From Verrucomicrobiales bacterium (lineage in GTDB: Bacteria > Verrucomicrobiota > Verrucomicrobiia > Verrucomicrobiales > DEV007): a DNA stretch of 62,240 bases. The notes under the pieces were generated by a model that was given only the letters and a program-made list of their open reading frames with translations, was not told where the DNA came from and did no database searches. The position numbers and the translations under genes were made by a program. Shown here piece by piece: positions 26,643-36,580 of this stretch (position 1 is the first letter of the stretch; each line of letters starts with the position of its first letter). The DNA lies in the NCBI GenBank assembly GCA_021648365.1, contig JAKISY010000014.1, positions 1 through 62,240 on the forward strand. Reading direction: 5' to 3'.

Positions 26643-29126
26643 ATGAGAACCTTATCCAATCAAGTCCTGCCGATCTTATGCGGCGTTATCACTGGAATCA
26701 GCAGCCTGCTATTCACTCCTGTGACCTTTGCCCAACTCGACTCGGCGGCAGAAAAAATCGCCGAAGTGAAAGCGGCCAGTGGCGTCGATTCATCTAGCCT
26801 AGCTCAAGCAGCCAGCCTCGCTACCAATTTGGAAATCCAAAGTGACGAGACCAGTTTCGATGAAACAATGGGCATCGCCAAAGCCAAGGGTAATGTAGAG
26901 ATCCAATATCAAGGCACCACGATTCAAGCCGACCAAGCTGAGTATCACCAAGTCACGGGCGATGTGTTTGCCCGCGGCAACGTCGTCATCTACAAAGACG
27001 GCAGTTCTTACACCGCCGAAGAAACCATCTACAACATCAACACTGGCGAAATGCAGGCTTCGAGTTTAAGGGGCGGCTTAGTCCCGATCTACTACGATGC
27101 CAGCGACATCAAGATTCCGACAAAAGCTACAGACATGATCGAAATGACGGACTCGTGGTTCACCACCGACGACAACTCTGAGCCCACCTTTAGAATCAAA
27201 GCCAAACGCATCCGTATGTACCCAGGTGAACGCGTCACTTTTAAAAACCTGAAAGTCTATGCAGGCAATACGCCGATCCTCTGGTTGCCCTACCTGTCTC
27301 AGCCCTTAAATGACGAACTCGGTTATTTTTTCACTCCAGGTTACAATAGTGCGTGGGGAGCCTTCCTCTTGAATCAATATGGTTTCATGATCGGCGACCA
27401 CACTCTCGCCCAAGTGCGGTTCGACCTGCGCAGCACCCGCGGCGTAGCTGGCGGCATCGAGTTCAGATCTCAAAGATACCGCAGCAACCAAAACTTCGGA
27501 CGTCTCAACCTTTATTACGCCAATGACAGCGCTCCCAATACAAACTTCGGTGGAGGCAATCGAAACACCGACCTAAGCTCCGAACGCTACCGGATCAACC
27601 TACAACATCGCGTATATTTCCCTGGACCAGAAAAAAGCACTCTCTACTTGGACATCGACATCAACAAACTCAGTGATGCCTTTCTTTACAACGACTTTTT
27701 CCCGCGTGAATTCACGATGGACCCTAATCCGGACAACATCATTAACTTGGTGAAAGCCGACCCACGAGGCACGCTCTCACTAACTGGACGCTTCCAGTTG
27801 AATGATTTTTTTCAAACCGATAGCCGCCTGCCAGAATTAGCGCTCGACGTCACCCGTCAACCCATCTTGGGCTCGGGACTCTTCTATCAAGGTTACACCA
27901 CTTTTGGTGTCATCGAAGAGAACCTCGCTACCGACTTTCGTAATACCACCGAAAGCCGAGTCAACAATCAAACCAACCTGCTCAAAATGCTGGACAACGG
28001 AAAAGCCGAAGTCCAGAATGGCGATCTCGTCACCGTGGTGAACACAGACAAAGGCGAAGAGAGTGTCATACTGCAAAGGGATTTCGACGAAACCGCTTCG
28101 CGCTCACTGCTCAACAACCTCGATCAACTGCTCGACAACCGCAGCTTCACACGCTTTGACACCTACCACGAAGTTCTTTACCCAGCAGCAATCGGCGGCT
28201 GGCTCTCCGTCGTGCCACGTGCTGGTATCGGTTACACCAAATACATGGATGTAGGTGCCCGTAATGTCGGCGACCGCGACCGCACCATCCTCCATGCAGG
28301 GATCGACGCTTCGTTCAAAGTTTCCAAAGTATATCCCAACGCCATTTCAGAGGCCATGGGTATCAACGAGTTGCGCCACATCACTCAGCCCTATGTCAAT
28401 TACTCCTTTGTCAGCGCCGACGCACCCGCAGACGGCTTTGCTACCCGCATCGACCGCCTCACCCCGACCACTCGCCTACGCCCCTTGGATCTGCCACTGT
28501 TCACCGCAGTGGATGACATCCAAAGCTGGAACATCGCCCGCGTCGGCATGGTCAACCGCCTGCAAACCAAACGCAACCAAGGCACCTTTGGTTGGCTCGA
28601 ACTTAATACCTTCTTCGATACTTATATCGATGACCCTGAGTTTGATCGCGATTTTTCCAACCTCTTCAACAATGTCACATGGGCGCCACTGCCTTGGTTG
28701 GTCGCTCAGCTGAACTCTCAGATCCCCCTCCTCGATCAAAAAACAGGCTTCACCGAAGTCGTCAGCAACTTCACTTTCATGCCCACCAAAAATTTCCAAT
28801 TTTCTGTCGGCAATTACTTCCTCGATGACCACCCCTTCTTCGTCGACAGCAATCAGCTTTCAGTCGGAACCTACACCCGACTCGGTGACAACTGGGGGTT
28901 CAGCACCATGCACCGTTTCGAAGCCACTGACAGCACTCTGGAAATCCAACAATATCAGATCCACCGTGACCTCGCCGCCTGGACCGCCTCTTTCGGCGGC
29001 ATCCTGCGAGACAACCGTGGAGGAACCAACGAATGGGGTGTCGTGATGAGCTTCACCCTCAAAGCCTTCCCCACTGTCTCTCTGCCGATTGACTTAATGC
29101 CAGGCTCTTTTGTAGGCGGCAATTGA
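26643..29126 (+). CDS. lptD: LPS-assembly protein LptD (OstA-like outer-membrane protein)
   Basis: 827 residues with a signal peptide (about 1-30, ending TFA). Residues about 65-165 form an OstA/LptA-like beta-jellyroll (IQSDETSFDETMGIAKAKGN, IQADQAEYHQVTGDVFARGN), and about 200-827 a large beta-barrel with alternating hydrophobic strands (LWLPYLSQPL marks the join). LptD with LptE places LPS in the outer leaflet. The sequence is distant from E. coli LptD, as in other non-proteobacteria, and the paired cysteines of the E. coli protein are not evident. It follows lpxA after a 217-base gap and ends at a good terminator. Confidence 0.85.
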   Translation: MRTLSNQVLPILCGVITGISSLLFTPVTFAQLDSAAEKIAEVKAASGVDSSSLAQAASLATNLEIQSDETSFDETMGIAKAKGNVEIQYQGTTIQADQAEYHQVTGDVFARGNVVIYKDGSSYTAEETIYNINTGEMQASSLRGGLVPIYYDASDIKIPTKATDMIEMTDSWFTTDDNSEPTFRIKAKRIRMYPGERVTFKNLKVYAGNTPILWLPYLSQPLNDELGYFFTPGYNSAWGAFLLNQYGFMIGDHTLAQVRFDLRSTRGVAGGIEFRSQRYRSNQNFGRLNLYYANDSAPNTNFGGGNRNTDLSSERYRINLQHRVYFPGPEKSTLYLDIDINKLSDAFLYNDFFPREFTMDPNPDNIINLVKADPRGTLSLTGRFQLNDFFQTDSRLPELALDVTRQPILGSGLFYQGYTTFGVIEENLATDFRNTTESRVNNQTNLLKMLDNGKAEVQNGDLVTVVNTDKGEESVILQRDFDETASRSLLNNLDQLLDNRSFTRFDTYHEVLYPAAIGGWLSVVPRAGIGYTKYMDVGARNVGDRDRTILHAGIDASFKVSKVYPNAISEAMGINELRHITQPYVNYSFVSADAPADGFATRIDRLTPTTRLRPLDLPLFTAVDDIQSWNIARVGMVNRLQTKRNQGTFGWLELNTFFDTYIDDPEFDRDFSNLFNNVTWAPLPWLVAQLNSQIPLLDQKTGFTEVVSNFTFMPTKNFQFSVGNYFLDDHPFFVDSNQLSVGTYTRLGDNWGFSTMHRFEATDSTLEIQQYQIHRDLAAWTASFGGILRDNRGGTNEWGVVMSFTLKAFPTVSLPIDLMPGSFVGGN

Positions 29127-29150
29127 TCGGTTGACACTTTTAACTGAAAA

Positions 29151-29182
29151 GGCGAAACCTACTCGGTTTCGCCTCTTTTTTT
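29151..29182 (+). terminator. Rho-independent terminator after lptD
   Basis: A perfect 9-base stem GGCGAAACC/GGTTTCGCC (29151-29159/29165-29173) with a 5-base loop is followed by a C and a run of T. It ends the lptD transcript and separates it from ugd. Confidence 0.9.
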
Positions 29183-29283
29183 CGATCCAACAGCTTTCCG
29201 CCCCGCATAAGGATTTTTGCTGGCGAAAGACCTAGTCTGGGTATATAGGCACTGCTTTTACACCTTCTTCATTTACTTATTTT

Positions 29284-30612
29284 ATGAAAATCACCATCAT
29301 CGGATCTGGTTACGTCGGACTCACCACAGGCGCCTGTTTTGCAGAAGTCGGTCACGAAGTCCTCTGCGTCGATAACAATCAAGCCAAAATCGCCCGCCTG
29401 CTCAAAGGCGACATCCCCATCTACGAACCTGGTCTCGAAGAAATCGTACTCAAAAACGTCGCATCAGGCAATCTGCGTTTCACCACCTCCACTGAAGAAG
29501 GCGTGCAAAACGGAGAAGTCATTTTCATCGCCGTTCCCACCCCACCCAACGACGACGGCAGCGTCGATCTACGCTTCATCGAAAAAGTCGCCCGCGAAAT
29601 CTCCCCCGCCATCGACAGCTACAAAGTCATCGTCGATAAAAGCACCGTGCCAGTGAACACCGGCGAAAAAGTCGCCGAAACCATCAAACGCTACGCACCC
29701 GATGCCGATTTCGACGTCGTCAGCAACCCCGAATTTCTCCGTGAAGGCTGTGCCGTCAGCGACCTGATGAACCCCGACCGCATTGTCATCGGCGCCAACA
29801 GCGATCGCGCTCTCGCGCTGATGAAAAAAGTTTACGAGCCCTTCATGGCACCCATCCTAGTGACTGACATCAACAGTGCCGAACTCATCAAGCACGCTGC
29901 CAACTCATTCCTAGCACTTAAGATTTCCTACATCAATGCCGTCTCCGCCGTCTGTGAAGCCACTGGCGCCGACATCGAAATGGTCGCCGAAGGCATCGGC
30001 TCCGACAAACGCATCGGCCGCTCCTTCCTCAACGCCGGATTAGGATACGGAGGTTCCTGTTTCCCCAAAGACATCGCCGCCTTCATCGCCATCAGCGACC
30101 AACTCGGCACCCCTTTCGACCTGCTCAAAGAAGTAGAGCGTATCAACGTCAACCAACTCGAACGCTTCATCGAACGCATCCGCAAAAAATTGTGGGTCTT
30201 GCAAGATAAAAAAATAGCCGTTTGGGGCCTCTCCTTCAAACCCGATACCGACGATGTACGCTGCTCGGTAGCCATCGAACTGGTCGAAAAACTCGTCGCA
30301 GAAGGCGCGCAAATCACCGCCTACGATCCGCAAGGAGCAGAGAATGCCAAAACCCTACCGATTGGCTCCAAAATCCAATTTGCAGATTGCGCAGAAGACG
30401 CCGCCAAAGATGCCGAAGCTCTGATCATCGCCACCGAATGGCCACAATTTGCTTCAGCCGATTTTGCCAAAGTCCGCGACAGCATGTTAGCCCCACTCAT
30501 CTTCGATGGTCGCAACCTACTCGACCCACGCAAAATGGCGCAACTCGGCTTTGAATACCACGGCATCGGCAGAGCTCCTATCGACAGCCCTGACGCGAGT
30601 CAAAGCAGCTAG
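29284..30612 (+). CDS. ugd: UDP-glucose 6-dehydrogenase
   Basis: 442 residues. It oxidises UDP-glucose to UDP-glucuronate, a precursor of capsule, exopolysaccharide or LPS sugars. The Rossmann motif MKITIIGSGYVGL, VPTPPNDDGSVDL, the active-site Cys259 in GYGGSCFPKD, and the C-terminal domain (WGLSFKPDTDDVR, DGRNLLDP) are all present. Just upstream a TATATA hexamer near 29241 could be a -10 box; no Shine-Dalgarno precedes the ATG. rsmB begins 22 bases after its stop, so they are probably cotranscribed. GDP-mannose dehydrogenase is related, but the motifs favour UDP-glucose. Confidence 0.93.
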   Translation: MKITIIGSGYVGLTTGACFAEVGHEVLCVDNNQAKIARLLKGDIPIYEPGLEEIVLKNVASGNLRFTTSTEEGVQNGEVIFIAVPTPPNDDGSVDLRFIEKVAREISPAIDSYKVIVDKSTVPVNTGEKVAETIKRYAPDADFDVVSNPEFLREGCAVSDLMNPDRIVIGANSDRALALMKKVYEPFMAPILVTDINSAELIKHAANSFLALKISYINAVSAVCEATGADIEMVAEGIGSDKRIGRSFLNAGLGYGGSCFPKDIAAFIAISDQLGTPFDLLKEVERINVNQLERFIERIRKKLWVLQDKKIAVWGLSFKPDTDDVRCSVAIELVEKLVAEGAQITAYDPQGAENAKTLPIGSKIQFADCAEDAAKDAEALIIATEWPQFASADFAKVRDSMLAPLIFDGRNLLDPRKMAQLGFEYHGIGRAPIDSPDASQSS

Positions 30613-30633
30613 ACAGTTCAAAAAACAAGCGCC

Positions 30634-31911
30634 ATGGCAGCTCCCAAACTCAGAAACATCGCGTTGAAATGCCTAGAGCGTTGGGAGAATGAAACCGTGC
30701 ACGCCGACCGCATCCTCGCCGACCTCAGCAAAAAGCACCAACTCGAATCCCGCGACCACGCCTTTGTTCAGCAGATTTTTTACGGCATCATTCGCAACCT
30801 CACCCTGCTCGACGTATGCATCGATCATTTGCGCCAGCACAAAGGCCTCAAGCACCGCCTGCGCCTCATCCTGCGTATAGGACTGTTCCAACTTCGCCAC
30901 ACCAACATTGCTCCTCATGCAGTGATCAACGAAACCGTCTCGCTCGCCGACAATCGGCAAACCCGCTCTCTGGTCAACGCCATCCTGCGTAATGCCCAAC
31001 GCAAACAAGCGGAACTCGATGAGCTAGTCAAAGAACTGCCGCTCGACGAAGCCTACTCGCAACCTGACTTTTTGATCGAACGCTGGATCCAGCACTTCGG
31101 CGCAGAAGCCGCCCAACAACTCTGCGAATGGAACAATCAAGCACCCTGCGTTTACTTACACCTCAATTCCCTGTGCGAAAATGAAGCCGCCTTGCAAGCC
31201 ATCCGCGACTCCGAGGCCACTCACAGCTTCGACAACGCACCTAGTGATTTTTTACGATTGAGCGGCCCAGTCCCCAGTGATTGGATCGAGCAAGGTCTGA
31301 TCTACATCCAAGACCCCAGCACCAGCCTCTCTTGCCGCTTACTCGATGCGCAACCAGGGCAGACCATCCTCGACGCCTGCGCCGCACCTGGCGGCAAGAC
31401 TATCCTCTTAGCTAGCGCGATGCAAAACACCGGCAAAATCATCGCCGCCGACTGCGACGAAAACCGTCTAGTCCGACTGCGCGAAAATCTCGACCGCAGT
31501 CACGTTCAAAACGCCAACTTGCGTCAAATCGACTGGTCCAGCCCCGATCAAAACGATCCCGACTTCCCCCCGCCCGCCTCCTTTGACAGCATCCTCATCG
31601 ACGCCCCCTGCAGCAATACCGGAGTCATCAAAAGACGCATCGACGTGCGCTGGCGCTTGAGAGAAGAAGACTTTCTTAGCATGCAAGGACAGCAACTTGA
31701 AATCGTCCGCAACTGCCTGCCCCTACTCAAACCTGGCGGCCACCTCGTTTACAGCACCTGCTCCCTCGAACCCGAGGAAAACCAACAACTCGTCGATCTG
31801 CTACTCAAAGAATTTCCAGCCTTGCAGTTGGAAGAGAGCCAACAAAGCCAACCCTGGCAAGACGGTTTCGACGGCGCCTACGCCGCCCGCCTAAGATTAA
31901 AAAAATCGTAA
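30634..31911 (+). CDS. rsmB: 16S rRNA (cytosine-967-C5) methyltransferase RsmB
   Basis: 425 residues. The N-terminal NusB-like RNA-binding domain (about 1-140; HAFVQQIFYGIIRN, HAVINETVSLA) is followed by the SAM-dependent methyltransferase domain: DACAAPGGKT (SAM loop), IDAPCSNTGVIKRRIDVRW with the release cysteine, and YSTCSLEPEEN with the catalytic Cys376. It modifies C967 of 16S rRNA, near the P site. It is joined closely to ugd upstream; the downstream gene is convergent, with repeat-filled DNA in between. Confidence 0.93.
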   Translation: MAAPKLRNIALKCLERWENETVHADRILADLSKKHQLESRDHAFVQQIFYGIIRNLTLLDVCIDHLRQHKGLKHRLRLILRIGLFQLRHTNIAPHAVINETVSLADNRQTRSLVNAILRNAQRKQAELDELVKELPLDEAYSQPDFLIERWIQHFGAEAAQQLCEWNNQAPCVYLHLNSLCENEAALQAIRDSEATHSFDNAPSDFLRLSGPVPSDWIEQGLIYIQDPSTSLSCRLLDAQPGQTILDACAAPGGKTILLASAMQNTGKIIAADCDENRLVRLRENLDRSHVQNANLRQIDWSSPDQNDPDFPPPASFDSILIDAPCSNTGVIKRRIDVRWRLREEDFLSMQGQQLEIVRNCLPLLKPGGHLVYSTCSLEPEENQQLVDLLLKEFPALQLEESQQSQPWQDGFDGAYAARLRLKKS

Positions 31912-31919
31912 CTGTGCAA

Positions 31920-31956
31920 GGTCGCATCAAGGCAGGCGAAGCTCCCGCCCTACAAT
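31920..31956. repeat. REP-like palindromic repeat (GTCGCATCAAGG...CCGCCCTACAA)
   Basis: The stretch opens GGTCGCATCAAGGCAGGCG and closes CCGCCCTACAA, and recurs at 38027-38062, with an inverted partial copy at 38090-38119. Both places are gaps downstream of plus-strand genes facing minus-strand gene ends. It is a dispersed intergenic repeat; a role in 3'-end protection is a guess. Confidence 0.55.
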
Positions 31957-32012
31957 AAACTTAACCGAGGATGCGGGCAATTCTTACTGCATTCCTTAAC
32001 GTTCTTGTCTTT

Positions 32013-32224
32013 CATGGTGCGCTGCTAGACGGAGGCTACCATGAAGGGCATGGAGAACATGAAGATGATTTTTTTGGGTAAGTTTGGCGTGTGGTCGGCG
32101 AGTGGAGTGCGGATTTGAAGCTATGGAAGTCTTTATTGAATAAATTCCTTAACCTTCAAGTGCTTCATGCCCTTCATGGTGAATGTTTTTCATGGTGCGC
32201 TGCTTGAGGGAGGCTGCCATGAAG
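32013..32224. repeat. Duplicated 34-bp element with CATGG/CCATG ends
   Basis: CATGGTGCGCTGCT...GGCTACCATGAAG at 32013-32046 recurs at 32191-32224 with four changes. Each unit starts CATGG and ends CCATG, so it can pair on itself. ATTCCTTAAC also precedes both. The region 31957-32257 between the convergent rsmB and cysteine desulfurase genes holds only these repeats; no gene is seen. Confidence 0.55.
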
Positions 32225-32257
32225 AACCTGGGTATCTCACCCGACTTGAACTAACCT

Positions 32258-33451
32258 TCACGTATGCCTGATCACCGGTCCGCCTGAGACAGGCAATACA
32301 ATCTTCAGCTTACTCACTGCCTGTTCGATCAAATCGACCGCGCGATCCAGCTCCTGCTCTGTCGTGAACATCGACAGCGAAAACCTCACACTGCTACGCG
32401 CTCGCGCTGCACTCATCCCCATCGCAGTCAATACCCGCGACGGCTTGACCGACCCAGTGCTACACGCCGAACCTGGCGAGCAGCAAAGCCCCGCATTGTC
32501 TAACAATATCAATAAGCCTTCCGCATCCACTCCCGCGAAACACAGGTTCGACGTATTAGGCAAGCGCTTTTCTCGGTGACCATTCACCAGCGTGTCCGGC
32601 ATACGATCCAGCAAAGTGCGCTCAAAACGGTCTCGCATTTCACTCATCTGTTGCTGATGGTGCTCATCCTTCAGCACGTAACGCAAAATCTCCGCAGCCT
32701 TTCCCAAACCCACGATCCCCGCCACGTTCTCCGTGCCAGAACGCCGCCCATTCTCCTGACCTCCACCCAGCAAAATCGGTTCGAAGCGCACTCGCCCATT
32801 CACATACAACACCCCCACCCCTTTAGCGGCATGCAGCTTGTGACCCGACAGAGATAACATCGACACCGCTGAATCCGCCAAGCTCAAAGGCACTTTTCCC
32901 ACCGCCTGCACCGCATCACTGTGAAACAGGACGCCTTTATTTTTGACAATATTTGCAGCGTCTTCGATCGGACTCAAAACCCCCGTCTCATTGTTTGCCC
33001 AAATCAACGAAACCAAAGCTGTATCATCGCTATTGACCACAGACTCCAATTCTGCTAAATCCACCAAACCCTCGCCATCCAAACCGAGCCTCGTCACGCG
33101 GTAAGCACGCCGTTCCAAATCCAAGCAAAGGTTCTCCACCGCGCTGTGCTCCCCAGCAGAGATCACCACATGGCGCCGCTCGGGATAACAACGCAAAGCC
33201 GATTCGATCGCCGTGTAGTTAGACTCTGTGCCGCAAGAGGTGAACACGATCTCCTTGGCATCCACCGCTAACAAATACGCCACCTGCTGCCGCGCCTGCT
33301 CCACCGCCGCTCTAGCTTTTTTCCCAAAACCATACGACGCCGACGGGTTACCGTAACATTCCCCCGTCACATAAGGCAACATCGCAGCCGCCACCTCGGG
33401 ATGCACGCGAGTAGTGGCATTGTTATCTAAGTAGATCAACTGATTCTTCAC
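32258..33451 (-). CDS. Cysteine desulfurase (NifS/IscS family)
   Basis: 397 residues with a GTG start at 33451. It takes sulfur from cysteine, using PLP, for iron-sulfur clusters or tRNA thiolation. Visible: IYLDNNATTRVHPEV at the N-terminus, FTSCGTESNYTAIESAL, WANNETGVLSPI, the PLP-binding Lys205 in LSGHKLHAAKG, RRSGTENVAG, and the persulfide Cys330 in SPGSACSTGS. The short CSxGS loop is of the NifS/IscS class, not the SufS class. No isc or suf partners are near, so it may be a housekeeping donor. Confidence 0.93.
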   Translation of the reverse strand: MKNQLIYLDNNATTRVHPEVAAAMLPYVTGECYGNPSASYGFGKKARAAVEQARQQVAYLLAVDAKEIVFTSCGTESNYTAIESALRCYPERRHVVISAGEHSAVENLCLDLERRAYRVTRLGLDGEGLVDLAELESVVNSDDTALVSLIWANNETGVLSPIEDAANIVKNKGVLFHSDAVQAVGKVPLSLADSAVSMLSLSGHKLHAAKGVGVLYVNGRVRFEPILLGGGQENGRRSGTENVAGIVGLGKAAEILRYVLKDEHHQQQMSEMRDRFERTLLDRMPDTLVNGHREKRLPNTSNLCFAGVDAEGLLILLDNAGLCCSPGSACSTGSVKPSRVLTAMGMSAARARSSVRFSLSMFTTEQELDRAVDLIEQAVSKLKIVLPVSGGPVIRHT

Positions 33452-33610
33452 CTAGTCAATCTAACCCCATTTGAAAGAATAGAGACAACAAAATAAGCGC
33501 AGCTCATTTTTCTAATCGACTGAAGGTGTTGACAAAGAGCCCCATTTTAGCTTACAAGTTTGATAGAGTGATATCACCTGTCTGCTGCCAAATTGACTGG
33601 TTTTAACTCA

Positions 33611-34666
33611 ATGACACAACCCGCAAGAAAAAAGCGCAGAAAACCCCGTCGCCCCACTAAAGGCGGGATCAAAGCCCGTCGGCACAAATCATCGATGTGG
33701 ATGTTTCTGGGTATCTACGTCGCTCTCACCTTCACCGTCGCCTTCGCAGTTTACATGCTGCATCTGACCAGTAGCTCCAAGCGCAATGCTGAACTTGCTA
33801 GTCAAGAAACAGCCGCCCCTATCAAAGAACCTAGCAAACCTGAAGTGACTACCCCCAAAGTAGCTCCTAAACCCAAAATCAAAAAGCCCTCCCCTGAGCC
33901 AGCCAAGCCCAAAAAACAGGACCTGATAGCTAAGGCACCCAAGCCCGACAAAAAAAAGGGCGACAAAAAAACATCTGATCGCAATATCGACATCGAAAAG
34001 CAGGTGCTCGAACAATACCCTGATCCCAAAATCACCCCCTTGCTCGAAATCGTCCGCAACTGGCAAAACATTCCCCAGAAAGCGATTCCCAAAATAGTCG
34101 CCATTCGAGTCCCTGTCACCTTCGAGATCAAAGAGGCGGGGCAAGTCGTAGCCACAGGAAAATTATCCATCGGCTCCACCATGCGCGTCATGAAGCTAGA
34201 CAACGGCATGATCCAGCTCAGCTCAGGTTCTGGGGTCCCCGTCAGTGCCACTCTCAAAATCGAAGAAACCGACCTTCAAGAGCGTATTCAAGCTCGTTAT
34301 GATTCTTTCGTAAGGAAAAAAATCGCCCTTATTGAAGAGCAACGCAGCGCCGAACGAGAGCGCATTTTGCAATCCATCGCCAAACAGGAAGCCTTAGCCA
34401 TTTACAATGACGGCAAGGATCCTCGCTTCAATCCATTGAAAGAAAGTCTGCGCAAAGGTGACGCTGGAGCTACCATCGAGCTCGAAGCCGCCGTCAAATG
34501 GAAATGGATCGGTAAAGAAACCATCGACGGTGTCGAATATGATACCGCTTATGTTGTCATTGAATCCGAAACCGCTTTCGGAATCAATGAAAAAGAGATC
34601 AAGTGCGCCCTTCGCGATGGAAAAGTGATCGCCTGGTACGACGTCCGCAGTGGATCCAAGCTGTGA
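33611..34666 (+). CDS. Membrane-anchored protein with Lys/Pro-rich linker; function unknown
   Basis: 351 residues from ATG 33611. A very basic N-terminus (KKRRKPRRPTKGG) is followed by one membrane helix (about 30-50), then a Lys/Pro-rich low-complexity stretch (about 65-120; KPEVTTPKVAPKPKIKKPSP), a compact beta-type segment (about 150-225; VAIRVPVTFEIKEAGQVVAT), a charged coiled coil (about 225-265), and a C-terminal domain with KWKWIGKETIDGVEYDTAYV. The layout is like TonB- or division-type proteins that span the periplasm, but no known domain is recognised. A TTGACA at 33530 with a weak -10 could be its promoter. It is separated from its neighbours, so context gives no role. Confidence 0.7.
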   Translation: MTQPARKKRRKPRRPTKGGIKARRHKSSMWMFLGIYVALTFTVAFAVYMLHLTSSSKRNAELASQETAAPIKEPSKPEVTTPKVAPKPKIKKPSPEPAKPKKQDLIAKAPKPDKKKGDKKTSDRNIDIEKQVLEQYPDPKITPLLEIVRNWQNIPQKAIPKIVAIRVPVTFEIKEAGQVVATGKLSIGSTMRVMKLDNGMIQLSSGSGVPVSATLKIEETDLQERIQARYDSFVRKKIALIEEQRSAERERILQSIAKQEALAIYNDGKDPRFNPLKESLRKGDAGATIELEAAVKWKWIGKETIDGVEYDTAYVVIESETAFGINEKEIKCALRDGKVIAWYDVRSGSKL

Positions 34667-34872
34667 AACTCCGTAAGCTCCCCGTTTCAGTCCCCCAGTT
34701 CAGCTTTGAGAATATAACGCCCAAAGTGGTCTAACGCCCACATTACGCAAAAATTGACATTCCCTGCGCCTCGATTGTCAAGGCTTTGACATACGCAGCG
34801 GAATCCGATGAACTGTGTAACAAAGGTAATAACACAAGTTATTCCCCTGTAGAGACAGACCCTAAATATACC

Positions 34873-36534
34873 ATGAATGTAAAACCTGCCGTAAAACCAC
34901 GCGATGCCTGGAAACCCATCGAAGCCTCCGAATGGACCGAAGACAAAATTCGCCACCTACTACGACGATCCTCTTGGACAGCACGACCAGCGGACGTCTC
35001 TCGGCTCAAAAGAGCGGGGCTAGATGGAGCGATGGACTACCTCTTCAAGAGAGCGTCCTACCCACAGCCCAACCCCGTGATCGAGGCCTACGCAGACAAC
35101 GCAGATAGCGCCTTAGCGGCAGAATTCGAAACCGCGGTCGAATGGGCCAAAGGACAATCTCGATGGAAAGAGGCTTCCGCCAAAATCAAAAATATGTCCT
35201 TCCGCGATCCTTACGCTCGCAGCATAGTCATCGCCCACCACAGATATCAGCGAGAAGAGACCCGTAAGACTACGGGGAAAATCACCACGCAGTTCGTAAG
35301 CCGCGCCGACTTAAAACAACGGAAATATTGGGCTGATTATGGTCATGAATGGCTCAAAATTGCCAGCCGACCACAGAACTCCGCCTTCGAAAAGCTCAAT
35401 CTGTTTTTACAGAATATCTGCGTGGTCAACTTCAGTTCGATTCGCGAGCAATCCGATTTCATGGCGGATATTCACAACCATCACCGTAGCCTACGCGATC
35501 ATTTTTTTGGTTCCTACCCAGAGATGATCAAAAAAATGTACAAAACTAGAGGCATGGGTAAAATGCTCGACATCATCGGCAGCACGAAAGCCAACCCCAA
35601 TGAGAACTTTGCGCGCGAATTGCAAGAACTCTTTGTACTAGGAGTCGATCGAGGTTACAGCGAGGATGACATCAAAGAAGCCGCCAAAGCTTTTACGGGT
35701 TACGTCCCCAATCCTGAACTCAACCCTTACACCTTAGAAAAAGAAGCTGAGGAGCTCACTCTTAACCCTAAACTTCACGATGACGGCCGCAAACGAATCT
35801 TTGGCCGCGCTCGTAACTATGATGGCGATGCCGTGGTAGATCTGGTATTCACCAAAGAAGGCGCCGAGACTCACTTGGCGAGAGAGCTGAGCCATGAATT
35901 TCTGATCGAAGGAGGCTTGCCTGACGAATACCTCGAACCTCTCGGCAAAGCGTGGAGAAAAGCCGATTTCAATGTTTACTGGCTATTCGAAACTTTCTTC
36001 AAAAGCCGCTTGTTCTATGACCTCGCTTTCCGTGGACAAATCTACAAAAGCCCTTTCCAATTTTATCTAGGAGCTCTGCAAGATTTAGGTCTACAAGTCG
36101 AACCCACTTCTGCCATTGTCGGCGAACTGGATTTCTTGGGACAATCCTTCGCCGATCCACCAGATGTGAACGGTTGGAATGGCGGTGCTTTCTGGATGAA
36201 CAACGGCACTATCAACGGACGTCGCATCATCATAGACCGCCTATTTTCTGAAGACGGCTTCCGTAGAGGTATGAAAATGAAAAAAGGCGGCGCAGGCAAC
36301 TACACCGTTAGCAGTGAGTCGATTCGGGAATACCTCAAATCAGCAGGTGACCGGTCAGATCAAGAAATCGTCGGTCACTTCATCACCTACCTGTTATCCA
36401 TCACACCCAATGATGACTACACCGTCCCGCTTCAAGAGCATTTTGCTCGGGCCAGCGACGACGAAGATCGCGTAGTCCGACTCAAACAAATCATTCAAGC
36501 TATTTTGCAATCTCAATATTACCAAGTTTGCTAA
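34873..36534 (+). CDS. DUF1800 domain-containing protein
   Basis: 553 residues from ATG 34873; a TTG 87 bases upstream is less likely because the domain opening WTEDKIRHLLRRSSWTA fits the ATG. DUF1800 proteins carry the pattern seen here: NFARELQELFVLGVDRGYSEDDIKEAAKAFTG and LSHEFL, with GQSFADPPDVNGWNGG near the end. They are almost always next to a DUF1501 gene, as here (46 bases downstream), and are thought to form an exported pair. No signal peptide is evident. The biochemical role is unknown. Confidence 0.9.
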   Translation: MNVKPAVKPRDAWKPIEASEWTEDKIRHLLRRSSWTARPADVSRLKRAGLDGAMDYLFKRASYPQPNPVIEAYADNADSALAAEFETAVEWAKGQSRWKEASAKIKNMSFRDPYARSIVIAHHRYQREETRKTTGKITTQFVSRADLKQRKYWADYGHEWLKIASRPQNSAFEKLNLFLQNICVVNFSSIREQSDFMADIHNHHRSLRDHFFGSYPEMIKKMYKTRGMGKMLDIIGSTKANPNENFARELQELFVLGVDRGYSEDDIKEAAKAFTGYVPNPELNPYTLEKEAEELTLNPKLHDDGRKRIFGRARNYDGDAVVDLVFTKEGAETHLARELSHEFLIEGGLPDEYLEPLGKAWRKADFNVYWLFETFFKSRLFYDLAFRGQIYKSPFQFYLGALQDLGLQVEPTSAIVGELDFLGQSFADPPDVNGWNGGAFWMNNGTINGRRIIIDRLFSEDGFRRGMKMKKGGAGNYTVSSESIREYLKSAGDRSDQEIVGHFITYLLSITPNDDYTVPLQEHFARASDDEDRVVRLKQIIQAILQSQYYQVC

Positions 36535-36580
36535 GAAAATCATCATTCAACTTCAATATCAACTCGCAACCTTATTTGCC

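Noticed and set aside
34754..34791. TTGACA...TGTCAA symmetry as promoter or operator of the DUF1800 gene
   Set aside because: Arms are only six bases, and no -10 box fits at 16-18 bases from the TTGACA.
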